Part shown: piece after piece, positions 8,617 through 15,931 of the stretch
Numbering within the stretch: the stretch's first letter is position 1
Layout of the letters: each line of letters begins with the position of its first letter
From: Streptomyces typhae
Lineage (GTDB): Bacteria; Actinomycetota; Actinomycetes; Streptomycetales; Streptomycetaceae
NCBI RefSeq assembly: GCF_009755605.1
Contig: NZ_WPNZ01000040.1
Location: 1 to 56,681, forward strand
Reading direction: 5' to 3'
Length of the DNA: 56,681 nt
The notes under the pieces: generated by a model
The model's input: only the letters and a program-made list of their open reading frames with translations
Told to the model about the DNA's origin: nothing
The model's database searches: none
Program-made: the position numbers and the translations under genes

Positions 8617-9741
8617 TCACACGCTGCTGAGCATGCACCCGGAGATCGCGAAACCGGGGCCGAAGCCGAGAAGTACTCCCCTGTGGCCCGGCTCGGGTTC
8701 GTCGAAGGAGCGGCGCAGCACATCGAGGACGGAGGCCCCGCCGAGGTTGCCGTACTGCTCCAGGCTGTCCCAGGAGTGCCGCAGCGGACCGGTGCGCCCG
8801 TGCTCCGCTCCGTCCGGGCCGGATTCGGAGCCGGTGTGCAGGGCTTCCGCCGCGCTGTTGAGGATGGCGGGTCCGCCCGCGTGCACCACGCAGAAGTCGA
8901 GGGTGGACGGCGCGCCCGCCTCGTCCAGCCAGGCGCGCAGGGCGGGAGCCGTGCGGCCGATGGCGCGGGTCGCCTCCCGGGTGGAGTCGAAGTGCAGCCC
9001 GTAGGTGTCGAGGCGCCCCTCGTAGACGGTGAGGCTGCCGGGCAGGGCGTACTGCCAGGTGTCGTCGATCCGGAACCGGGGCCCGCCGCCTTCGGCCCCT
9101 TCGGCCCCTTCGGCCTCGCGGCCGGAGACGACGCAGGCCGCGGCGCTGTCACCGAAGAGGACCTTGTAGATCATGCTTTCGCGGCTGGTGTCGACCGGGT
9201 TGTAGGTCGCGGCGCTGAGGCACTCCGCTACGACGATCAGGACGTGGGCGCCCGGGTGTGCCGCTATGTGTTCGTGGGCGAGGGCGAGTGCCTGCGCCCC
9301 GCCCGCGCACCCCTGCGAGCCCAGCGGTATGCGGGATATGTCCGGCCGGAGCCCGTCCCGGCCGAGAGCCTGCACCAGATCGATGTCGAGGCTCGGGGCG
9401 GTCCAGGAGGTGGTGTGACTGGTGATGACGCAGTCGATGTCCGCGAGTTCGAGACCGGCGTTCTCCAGGGCGCGGGGGACCGCCCGCAGGGACAGTTCGA
9501 GCGCGTCGTCGTAGGCGGCGCGATTGCGCTCCTGGAACGAGGCGTTCCCGGCCACGGTGGCCGAATCCAGCGGCCTCGTGAAGTAGCGCGTCAGGACGCC
9601 GGTGGACCGCGCCGTGCGCAGATAGGCGGCGAGCCGGGGAAGATCGGCATGCTGACGGGCCATGTCCGCCATGAGGTCTTCCAGGGAGACGGGGTGTCTG
9701 CCGAGTTCGACGTGGGGTCTGGCGATCAACGCAGGGGACAT
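8617..9741 (-). CDS. type III polyketide synthase
   Basis: This 374-residue homodimeric ketosynthase is of the chalcone-synthase/RppA type. Its catalytic triad is visible as Cys145 (GSQGCAGGAQAL), His287 (CVVHAGGPAIL) and Asn332 (YGNLGGASVLDVL). The C-terminus ends with the family's GFGPG loop (LLGFGPGFAISG). Such enzymes extend an acyl-CoA starter with malonyl-CoA and cyclise the product to resorcinols, pyrones or naphthols. AAGGAG lies 9 bases before the ATG. The Asn-loop reads NLGGAS where NxSSA or NIASA is common, and a nine-base repeat near 9096-9121 encodes an EGAEGAEGG insertion, so the enzyme is not a plain RppA. The linked GNAT gene is the only obvious tailoring candidate. Confidence 0.92.
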   Translation of the reverse strand: MSPALIARPHVELGRHPVSLEDLMADMARQHADLPRLAAYLRTARSTGVLTRYFTRPLDSATVAGNASFQERNRAAYDDALELSLRAVPRALENAGLELADIDCVITSHTTSWTAPSLDIDLVQALGRDGLRPDISRIPLGSQGCAGGAQALALAHEHIAAHPGAHVLIVVAECLSAATYNPVDTSRESMIYKVLFGDSAAACVVSGREAEGAEGAEGGGPRFRIDDTWQYALPGSLTVYEGRLDTYGLHFDSTREATRAIGRTAPALRAWLDEAGAPSTLDFCVVHAGGPAILNSAAEALHTGSESGPDGAEHGRTGPLRHSWDSLEQYGNLGGASVLDVLRRSFDEPEPGHRGVLLGFGPGFAISGCMLSSV

Positions 9742-9842
9742 GGAGTGGCGCTCCTTCGGCCGACGGGCTGAGGGGCAAATCTACGCCAGCCCGGGGGGCA
9801 CTCTTCGGCCACGGTGTGGATCTTCGCGGAGCGGTCGGGGCG

Positions 9843-9848
9843 TAGATT
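9843..9848 (+). promoter_or_regulatory. -10-like hexamer of a probable leaderless promoter for the murJ-like gene
   Basis: TAGATT stands seven bases before ATG 9856, and there is no Shine-Dalgarno sequence. That spacing would put transcription start at or next to the A of ATG, as is common in actinobacteria. No clear -35 hexamer is visible. Confidence 0.45.
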
Positions 9849-9855
9849 GCCGTCC

Positions 9856-11610
9856 ATGACGGAGAGGAAGAGGACCGGGCGCTTACGCCGGTCCCGGACG
9901 GACCAGCGGCGCGGGCGCCATGCCGCGCCGCGAGCGCCGGGACGCACGAGAGCGCCGAAGGCGCCGAGAAGAACACGAAGCGGTGCGGCCGACGGAGGGG
10001 CGGGCGAGGGCGGCGGGCTGCTGCGGTCGTCCCTCGTGATGGCGGCGGGCACGGTGGTGTCCCGCGCGACCGGCCTGATCAGACAGGTTCTGCAAGCCGC
10101 CGCGCTCGGCACGGGGCTGCTCGCCACCACCTACACCCAGGCCAACACCGTGCCGACCAGTCTGTACTTCCTGTTCATCGGCGGGGCGCTGAACTCCGTC
10201 CTGGTGCCGCAGCTGGTCCGGGCGAGGACCGAGCACGCCGACGGCGGGCGGGCCTTCGAGCAGCGCCTGGTCACCCTGGTCCTGTGCGTCCTCGGCGTCG
10301 GAACGGCGCTCGCCGTGTGGGCCGCGCCGCAGATCGTCGGCCTCTACCAGAGCGACACCCCCGAAGGACACGAGGCGTTCGAGCTGACCGTGACGTTCGC
10401 CAGGTTCCTGCTGCCGCAGATCTTCCTCTACGGCCTGTTCGGTGTCCTGGGTCAGGTGCTCAACGCGCGGAACCGCTTCGGCGCGATGATGTGGACTCCC
10501 GTCCTGAACAACGTGGTCCTGATCGCGGTGTTCGGCGCGTACGTAGGCCTGATGACCGTCCCGGAGCGGGTGGAGGACATCACACCGGCCCAGGTGACCC
10601 TGCTGGGCGCCGGCACCACCCTCGCCCTGGCCGTGCAGGCCCTCGCCCTGATCCCGTATGTGCGCGAGGCCGGATTCCGGTTCCGGCCCCGTTTCGACTG
10701 GCGGGGCACGGGGCTGCGCAGAAGCGTCGGCGCCGCCCGCTGGACCCTGCTGTTCGTCCTCGCCAACCTGGTCGCCGGCACCGTGGTGACGCGCTACGCC
10801 TCGGCCGCCGACCAGGCGCTGCCCGAGGACGGCGTGGGCTTCACCGCCTACTCCAACGCGCAGACGATCTGGATGCTGCCCCAAGCCGTCGTCACGGTCT
10901 CCCTGGTCACCGCGCTGCTGCCGCGGATGAGCCGGGCCGTCGCCGAGAAGCGCCTGGACGATCTGCGCGCGGACCTGTCCCGGGCGCTGCGGATCAGCGG
11001 TGTCGTCATCGTGCCCGCCGCGTTCTTCTTCGTCGTGTTCGGGCCGCAGATCGCCGGGCTCCTCTTCGCCCACGGCGCGGCGGGACCCGCGTCGGCCCGC
11101 CCGCTCGGACACATGCTCCAGGCGTTCGGCCTCGGCCTGATCCCGTTCTCCGCGCAGTACCTGCTGCTGCGCGGCTTCTACGCGTTCGAGGACACCCGCA
11201 CCCCCTTCCGCCTCGCCGTGGGCATCGGTGCCGTCAACATCGCCCTCGTGGTCGGCTGCCACCAGTTCCTGCCGCCGCGCTGGGCCGTCACCGGCATGGC
11301 GGGCGCCTACTCCCTCTCGTACGCCGTCGGCCTGTTCCTCAGCGCGCGGCGGTTGCGGCACCGGCTCGACGGGCGCCTCGACGGCAGGCGGCTGTGCCGT
11401 ACGTACGGCAAGCTGACCGTGTCCGCGGTCGCGGCAGGGGTGCTCGGCCGGCTCGTCGCCCAGGCGTGCGCCTCCCCGGCGCCGGCCGCGTGGGCGCCCG
11501 CGGCGGCCCTGGCGGCCGGCGGCCTCACGATGGTGCTGATGTTCCTGCTCCTCGCCCGCGCCCTGCGGATCAGCGAGCTGCGAAGGCTGCGCCTGCCGGG
11601 GCTGACCTGA
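9856..11610 (+). CDS. murJ: MurJ/MviN-family lipid flippase
   Basis: A 584-residue integral membrane protein of the MOP superfamily. After a basic arginine-rich cytoplasmic tail (1-55) come about 14 hydrophobic segments. The first has the family start SLVMAAGTVVSRATGLIRQV, followed by YTQANTVPTSLYFLFIGGAL and the later LRGFYAFEDTRTPF. MurJ proteins flip lipid II across the membrane for peptidoglycan synthesis. The tail lacks the long kinase-like extension seen in the main actinobacterial MurJ, so this may be a paralogue. ATG 9856 is preferred over an in-frame start at 9814 because 9814 would lie upstream of the likely -10 element. It is divergent from the polyketide synthase; the M20 peptidase follows after 36 bases. 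Confidence 0.88.
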   Translation: MTERKRTGRLRRSRTDQRRGRHAAPRAPGRTRAPKAPRRTRSGAADGGAGEGGGLLRSSLVMAAGTVVSRATGLIRQVLQAAALGTGLLATTYTQANTVPTSLYFLFIGGALNSVLVPQLVRARTEHADGGRAFEQRLVTLVLCVLGVGTALAVWAAPQIVGLYQSDTPEGHEAFELTVTFARFLLPQIFLYGLFGVLGQVLNARNRFGAMMWTPVLNNVVLIAVFGAYVGLMTVPERVEDITPAQVTLLGAGTTLALAVQALALIPYVREAGFRFRPRFDWRGTGLRRSVGAARWTLLFVLANLVAGTVVTRYASAADQALPEDGVGFTAYSNAQTIWMLPQAVVTVSLVTALLPRMSRAVAEKRLDDLRADLSRALRISGVVIVPAAFFFVVFGPQIAGLLFAHGAAGPASARPLGHMLQAFGLGLIPFSAQYLLLRGFYAFEDTRTPFRLAVGIGAVNIALVVGCHQFLPPRWAVTGMAGAYSLSYAVGLFLSARRLRHRLDGRLDGRRLCRTYGKLTVSAVAAGVLGRLVAQACASPAPAAWAPAAALAAGGLTMVLMFLLLARALRISELRRLRLPGLT

Positions 11611-11634
11611 GACAACGCACCCCGATCCACCCCG

Positions 11635-11640
11635 TAGCCT
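11635..11640 (+). promoter_or_regulatory. -10-like hexamer of a probable leaderless promoter for the M20 peptidase gene
   Basis: TAGCCT lies six bases before GTG 11647, with no Shine-Dalgarno sequence between. The arrangement mirrors that before the murJ-like gene (GTAGATTGCCGTCC versus GTAGCCTTGCCGC). Read-through from murJ is also possible. Confidence 0.4.
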
Positions 11641-11646
11641 TGCCGC

Positions 11647-12747
11647 GTGACGACGAACAGGGCCGTGGACGTGAGCGTGGACGCAATGATCGAGGACCTC
11701 AGGGCGCTGGTCGAGGCCGAGTCGCCCTCGCACGACGTCGAGGCCCTGACGGCGTCGGCCCGTGTCGTCGCCGCGATCGTCGAGAAACGCCTGGGCGGGC
11801 AGGCCGTGCTCGTCGACGGCGAGGCCGGTCCGCACGTCCACTGGTCGGGCGGCGGCGAGCCGAGGGTGCTGGTCCTCGGCCACCACGACACGGTCTTCCC
11901 GCTCGGCACCCTGCACCTGCGGCCGTTCCGGGCCGAGGGCGGGTACGCGACGGGGCCCGGCGTGTTCGACATGCTCGGCGGTCTGGTGCAGGCCGTGCAC
12001 GGCCTCGCGTCGCTCGACGACCTGACGGGCGTCGAACTGCTCGTGACCGCCGACGAGGAGGTGGGCTCCCCGACCTCGCGGGCCCTCATCGAGGAACGGG
12101 CCCGTGCCTGCGGTGCCGTCCTGGTGGTGGAGGGAGCCGCCGAGGGCGGTGCCCTGAAGACGGGCCGCAAGGGCTGCGGCACGTTCCGGGTGGCCATCCG
12201 CGGCCGCGCGTCGCACGCGGGCCTGGAGCCCGCGGCCGGGGTGAACGCTTTGATCGAGGCCGCGCACCAGGTGCTCGACATCGCGAGCCTCAGCCGCCCC
12301 GCCCTCGGCACGACGGTGACTCCGACCGTCGCGTCCGCGGGCACCGTGGCCAACACCGTACCGGCTCAGGCCACCGTTCTCGTCGACGTGCGGGTGGCGT
12401 CAGTCGAGGAGGCGAAGCGCGTCGAGTCCGCGTTCGTCGTCCTCGAACCGCATCTCGCGGGGGCCGACATCTCCGTGAGTGGAAACATCGGACGGCCGCC
12501 GATGCCCGAGTCGGCGTCCGCCGAACTGTTCGCCGTGGCGCAGGCGTTGCTCCCCGGCATCGAGGGCGTCTCGGTCGGAGGCGGCAGCGACGGCAACTTC
12601 ACGGCGGCCCTCGGCGTGCCCACTCTGGACGGCCTCGGCGCCGTCGGCGGCGGCGCCCACGCCGACCACGAGTACGTGGTGATCGACGCCATGGCCGAGC
12701 GGGCGCATCTGATCGCCGGGCTCGTCCACACGCGTCAGCACGCGTGA
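11647..12747 (+). CDS. M20 family metallopeptidase (carboxypeptidase G2-like)
   Basis: A 366-residue cytoplasmic dizinc peptidase. Zinc ligands and catalytic residues are recognisable: GHHDTVFP with the first His and Asp, GPGVFDMLGG (metal-bridging Asp), TADEEVGS (catalytic Glu-Glu), and the C-terminal His in GGGAHADHEYV. The central dimerisation domain starts near GRASHAGLEPAAGVNAL, as in carboxypeptidase G2/ArgE/DapE relatives. The family hydrolyses N-acyl amino acids or C-terminal glutamate from small molecules; the substrate here is unknown. It starts at GTG with no ribosome binding site and ends at a strong terminator. Confidence 0.9.
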   Translation: MTTNRAVDVSVDAMIEDLRALVEAESPSHDVEALTASARVVAAIVEKRLGGQAVLVDGEAGPHVHWSGGGEPRVLVLGHHDTVFPLGTLHLRPFRAEGGYATGPGVFDMLGGLVQAVHGLASLDDLTGVELLVTADEEVGSPTSRALIEERARACGAVLVVEGAAEGGALKTGRKGCGTFRVAIRGRASHAGLEPAAGVNALIEAAHQVLDIASLSRPALGTTVTPTVASAGTVANTVPAQATVLVDVRVASVEEAKRVESAFVVLEPHLAGADISVSGNIGRPPMPESASAELFAVAQALLPGIEGVSVGGGSDGNFTAALGVPTLDGLGAVGGGAHADHEYVVIDAMAERAHLIAGLVHTRQHA

Positions 12748-12791
12748 GCGGTACATCAACGAAACGCAAGCGTCGTCGGCCAGGATGAGAG

Positions 12792-12821
12792 CGGGCTTCG
12801 GACCAGTGGGTCCGAAGCCCG
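12792..12821 (+). terminator. intrinsic terminator after the M20 peptidase gene
   Basis: CGGGCTTCGGACC and GGTCCGAAGCCCG form a perfect 13-bp stem with a four-base loop, followed by TTT. It lies 44 bases after the peptidase stop codon. Confidence 0.88.
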
Positions 12822-12859
12822 TTTCCCGTGCTTTTCCGGTGCTTTAGTGAATCGGACTA

Positions 12860-12876
12860 GTTGCACATGTTGCAAC
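12860..12876. promoter_or_regulatory. operator-like inverted repeat upstream of the flavoprotein gene
   Basis: GTTGCA-CATGT-TGCAAC is a perfect 6-bp inverted repeat with a five-base spacer, inside an unusually AT-rich stretch (about 12840-13010) that must contain the promoter of the downstream flavoprotein. A second, perfect 12-bp palindrome, ATGATCGATCAT, lies at 12955-12966, about 55 bases before the start codon. Confidence 0.5.
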
Positions 12877-13021
12877 AAACCTTATTTGAAGCGGTAGTTC
12901 GGACACTTTTCTCAATGGAGCTATTGCGTCGCACCTGCTTCATGGGGCAATCTCATGATCGATCATCGTTCGATGCATCTTCAACTTCCTTTGTGCGCAA
13001 ACCCGTTGGGGGAGTGTGTCC

Positions 13022-14755
13022 GTGAGAAAGACAAACAAGGCAAACGAGTCGGACGTCGCGAAGCAGGACAGACCTTTGGGTCGCAGATCCCTCCTCACCG
13101 GCGCCGCAGCCGTCGCCGGCGGAGCGGCCCTCTCCACCGCGCTGCCCGCGGCGGCCGAAGCCGCGCCGCGCTCCGGCACCGCGGCCGCGGCCACCGTCGC
13201 CGAGGCGGGGACCACCGCCGTCACGACCGACTACATCACCGTCGCGCCGACCGACTCACGCTTCCCCGACCTGGTGCGCGGCATCAACCAGCGCTGGGTC
13301 GCGAGCCCCGACTACGTCCGTCTGGTCACGACCACCGCCCAGGCCGTACGCGCCGTGCAGGAAGCCGTCTCCGCGAACAAGCGCCTCACCGTGCGCAGCG
13401 GCGGCCACTGCTACGAGGACTTCGTCTTCAACAAGGACGTCCAGGTCGTCATCGACATGTCCGGGATGACGCAGGTCTACTACGACACCGGCAGGAACGC
13501 CTTCGCCGTCGAGGGCGGCGCCTCCAACCTCCAGGTCTACGAGACGCTCTACAAGCTGTACGGCGTCACGCTCCCGGCCGGTTCCTGCGCGTCCGTCGGT
13601 GTCGGCGGCCACATATCCGGCGGCGGGTACGGCCTGCTGTCCCGCCTCCAGGGCCTCACCGTCGACCACCTCTACGGAGTCGAGGTCGTCACGGTCGACA
13701 AGAACGGCACCGCCAAGGCCGTCGTCGCCACCCGTGACTCCGACGACGCCGCCCTGAAGGACCTCTGGTGGGCGCACACCGGCGGTGGCGGCGGCAACTT
13801 CGGTCTGATCACCCGCTACTGGCTGCGGACGCCGGGCGCGACCGGGACCGACCCGTCCAAGCTCCTGCCCAAGCCGCCGTCCGAGGTCTTCGTGCACGCC
13901 ACGTCGTTCCCCTGGAAAGACGTGACGGAGGCGTCCTTCACCCGGCTGCTGCAGAACTGGGGCGCCTGGCACGAGAAGAACAGCGCGCCGGACTCCAAGT
14001 ACAACTCCCTGTTCGGCCTGCTGAAGCTGAACCACATCTCCAACGGCCAGATCGGTCTGCTCACGCAGATGGACGCCACGATCCCGAACGCCCAGGCACT
14101 GCTCAACGACTACCTGGCCGCGGTCACCGCGGGCGTGGGCATCACACGGCAGGCGATGACGAACCGCATGGGCGAGCACGCGGCCATGCCGCAGTTCGCC
14201 GCCCCGCGCAAGCTCCCCTGGTACATCGCCACCGACTACCTCAGCGGCGGCAACCCCACGCTGTACGGCAAGTACAAGTCGGCCTACGCGCGCAAGGGCT
14301 TCTCCGCCGCGCAGATCAAGGCGATGTACAAGCACCTGTCCCGGACCGACTACAGCAACGGCGACGCCCTGGTCCAGGTCGACTCGTACGGCGGCCGCAT
14401 CAACGCCGTCAAGCCCGGCGACACCGCCGTGCCGCAGCGCGACTCGGTGCTCAAGCTCCAGTACCAGACCTACTGGACCGACCCGGCCGACGAGGCCCGC
14501 CACCTGGCGTGGATCCGGGACTTCTACCGGGACGTGTACGGGGAGACCGGCGGCGTCCCCGTGCCGAACGAGATCAACGACGGCTGCTACGTCAACTACC
14601 CCGACAAGGACCTCGGCGACGCCGCCTACAACACCTCGTCGACGGCGTGGAACAGCCTGTACTACAAGGACAACTACACCCGCCTGCAGAAGGTGAAGGC
14701 GGCCTGGGACCCGAAGAACATCTTCCGCCACGCCCAGTCCGTCCGTCTGCCGTAA
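13022..14755 (+). CDS. Tat-exported FAD-linked oxidoreductase (berberine-bridge-enzyme type)
   Basis: A 577-residue secreted flavoprotein. The N-terminus has a twin-arginine signal (LGRRSLLTGAAAVAGG, cleavage near AEAAP). The PCMH-type FAD domain carries RSGGHCYEDF, whose His is the usual site of 8-alpha-histidyl FAD. It also carries GSCASVGVGGHISGGGYGLL, where Cys stands in the position of 6-S-cysteinyl linkage, so bicovalent FAD is likely. The C-terminal BBE motif YYKDNYTRLQKVKAAWDPKN is intact. Such enzymes oxidise sugars, alkaloids or polyketides with O2. GTG 13022 is chosen because GGGGGAG is seven bases upstream; GTG 13016 would be too close. The gene stands alone between a terminator and a regulator gene. 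Substrate unknown. Confidence 0.92.
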   Translation: MRKTNKANESDVAKQDRPLGRRSLLTGAAAVAGGAALSTALPAAAEAAPRSGTAAAATVAEAGTTAVTTDYITVAPTDSRFPDLVRGINQRWVASPDYVRLVTTTAQAVRAVQEAVSANKRLTVRSGGHCYEDFVFNKDVQVVIDMSGMTQVYYDTGRNAFAVEGGASNLQVYETLYKLYGVTLPAGSCASVGVGGHISGGGYGLLSRLQGLTVDHLYGVEVVTVDKNGTAKAVVATRDSDDAALKDLWWAHTGGGGGNFGLITRYWLRTPGATGTDPSKLLPKPPSEVFVHATSFPWKDVTEASFTRLLQNWGAWHEKNSAPDSKYNSLFGLLKLNHISNGQIGLLTQMDATIPNAQALLNDYLAAVTAGVGITRQAMTNRMGEHAAMPQFAAPRKLPWYIATDYLSGGNPTLYGKYKSAYARKGFSAAQIKAMYKHLSRTDYSNGDALVQVDSYGGRINAVKPGDTAVPQRDSVLKLQYQTYWTDPADEARHLAWIRDFYRDVYGETGGVPVPNEINDGCYVNYPDKDLGDAAYNTSSTAWNSLYYKDNYTRLQKVKAAWDPKNIFRHAQSVRLP

Positions 14756-14777
14756 CCGCCCGACGGCCCGCACAGCC

Positions 14778-14815
14778 CCTGCGGACGGGGCGGCGCACTC
14801 CGCCCCGTCCGCAGG
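14778..14815 (+). terminator. intrinsic terminator after the flavoprotein gene
   Basis: A perfect 16-bp inverted repeat, CCTGCGGACGGGGCGG with its complement, around a six-base loop, begins 22 bases after the stop codon. No T tract follows, as is common for streptomycete hairpins. Confidence 0.82.
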
Positions 14816-14829
14816 ACGCCCCGCTCTGC

Positions 14830-14861
14830 GGACAGCTCCTGTCCTGTGACACGTCCATAGT
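14830..14861 (+). promoter_or_regulatory. probable promoter and operator of the WYL regulator gene
   Basis: GGACAG-CTC-CTGTCC (14830-14844) is a perfect 6-bp inverted repeat. It is followed by a second small dyad, TGTC-CTGT-GACA, and by a -10-like CATAGT (14856-14861) seven bases before ATG 14869. The layout fits a leaderless promoter with an autoregulatory operator over its -35 region. Confidence 0.45.
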
Positions 14862-14868
14862 GGGAACC

Positions 14869-15828
14869 ATGACGAGTGACATGACCGCACGTGTCCTGCG
14901 GCTGCTGTCCTTGCTTCAGGCCCGGCGGGAATGGGCGGGCGAGGAACTGGCCGAGCGGCTGCGGGTGACCGCGCGGGCCCTGCGGCGGGACATCGACCGG
15001 CTGCGGGACATGGGGTATCCGGTGCACAGCGCCCGCGGCCACGGCGGCGGCTACCGCCTCGCCTCCGGCACGGCGCTGCCGCCGCTCGTCCTCGACGACG
15101 ACGAGGCCGTCGTGGTCGCCGTCGCCCTGCGCACCGCCGCCGGCGGGCTCACCGGCCTGGAGGACTCCGCCCTCCAGGCCCTCGCCAAGCTGGAACAGGT
15201 CCTGCCGCGCCGCCTGCGCGGCCGGGTCGCCGCCCTCCAGACCACCCTCACCGGCATCTCCTGGGAGGACCGCGGGCCCCGCGCCGACCCCGCGCTCCTC
15301 GCCACCCTCGCCGGCGCCTGCCGCGACCACGAGATCGTCACCTTCGGCTACACCACCCGGGACGGCACCCCGGCCCCGCGCCGCGCCGAGCCCTGCCATC
15401 TGATCGCCTCCGGTGGCCTGTGGTACCTCCTGGCCCACGAGACCGACCGGGACGACTGGCGCCTCTTCCGCCTCGACCGCATGGCCGACCCCGCCCCGAC
15501 CGGCCGCCGCGTCCCCCCGCGCCCCGTGCCCGGCGGCGACGCCGCGGCGTTCGTGGCCGCGCAGCTCACCGCCGCGCCCGCCCGGCACCGCGCGGTTGCC
15601 ACCGTCGACGCCCCCGCCGACCACGTCCGCGCTCGCGCCCGCGGCCTCGGCCCCCGCGTCCAGGCACTCGACGACCGGACCTGCCGGGTCGACGCCTCCG
15701 GCGACGCCCTCACGCGCGTCGCGCAGACACTCGCGGCACTGGACGCCGACTACACGCTTGACGCGGACCCCGCCGTGCTCGACCACCTCCGTACCACCGC
15801 CGGCCGGATGCGGCGTGCCACTGCATGA
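14869..15828 (+). CDS. helix-turn-helix transcriptional regulator with WYL domain (YafY/PafBC type)
   Basis: A 319-residue regulator. The N-terminal DeoR-like winged helix (about 5-60) includes EELAERLRVTARALRRDIDRL and the wing GHGGGYRLASG. The central and C-terminal WYL domain contains GLWYLLAHETDRDDWRLFRL, with the family's W-Y-L signature. WYL domains are thought to sense nucleic acids or small ligands. ATG 14869 has no ribosome binding site but a -10-like hexamer seven bases upstream; a second in-frame ATG lies at 14881. Proximity to the flavoprotein gene hints at, but does not prove, a regulatory link. Confidence 0.9.
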   Translation: MTSDMTARVLRLLSLLQARREWAGEELAERLRVTARALRRDIDRLRDMGYPVHSARGHGGGYRLASGTALPPLVLDDDEAVVVAVALRTAAGGLTGLEDSALQALAKLEQVLPRRLRGRVAALQTTLTGISWEDRGPRADPALLATLAGACRDHEIVTFGYTTRDGTPAPRRAEPCHLIASGGLWYLLAHETDRDDWRLFRLDRMADPAPTGRRVPPRPVPGGDAAAFVAAQLTAAPARHRAVATVDAPADHVRARARGLGPRVQALDDRTCRVDASGDALTRVAQTLAALDADYTLDADPAVLDHLRTTAGRMRRATA

Positions 15829-15839
15829 CCGGCCACTTT

Positions 15840-15878
15840 CCGGCCCCTGCCCGGTCGCTGTCCGGCCCCTGCCCGGTC
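15840..15878. repeat. direct repeat, two 17-bp copies with 22-bp period
   Basis: CCGGCCCCTGCCCGGTC occurs at 15840-15856 and again at 15862-15878, just after the WYL regulator gene and about 55 bases before the amidase start. No function is evident. Confidence 0.7.
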
Positions 15879-15931
15879 CGGTGCCCCTAAACGCTTGCGC
15901 CGGACGAGGTGGGTGTAGTGCGCTGACACCC

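Noticed and set aside
10284..12788. Long plus-strand frame overlapping murJ and the M20 peptidase gene
   Set aside because: It is out of phase with both, Arg/Pro/Gly-rich, with no start signal, and both real genes have clear family motifs.
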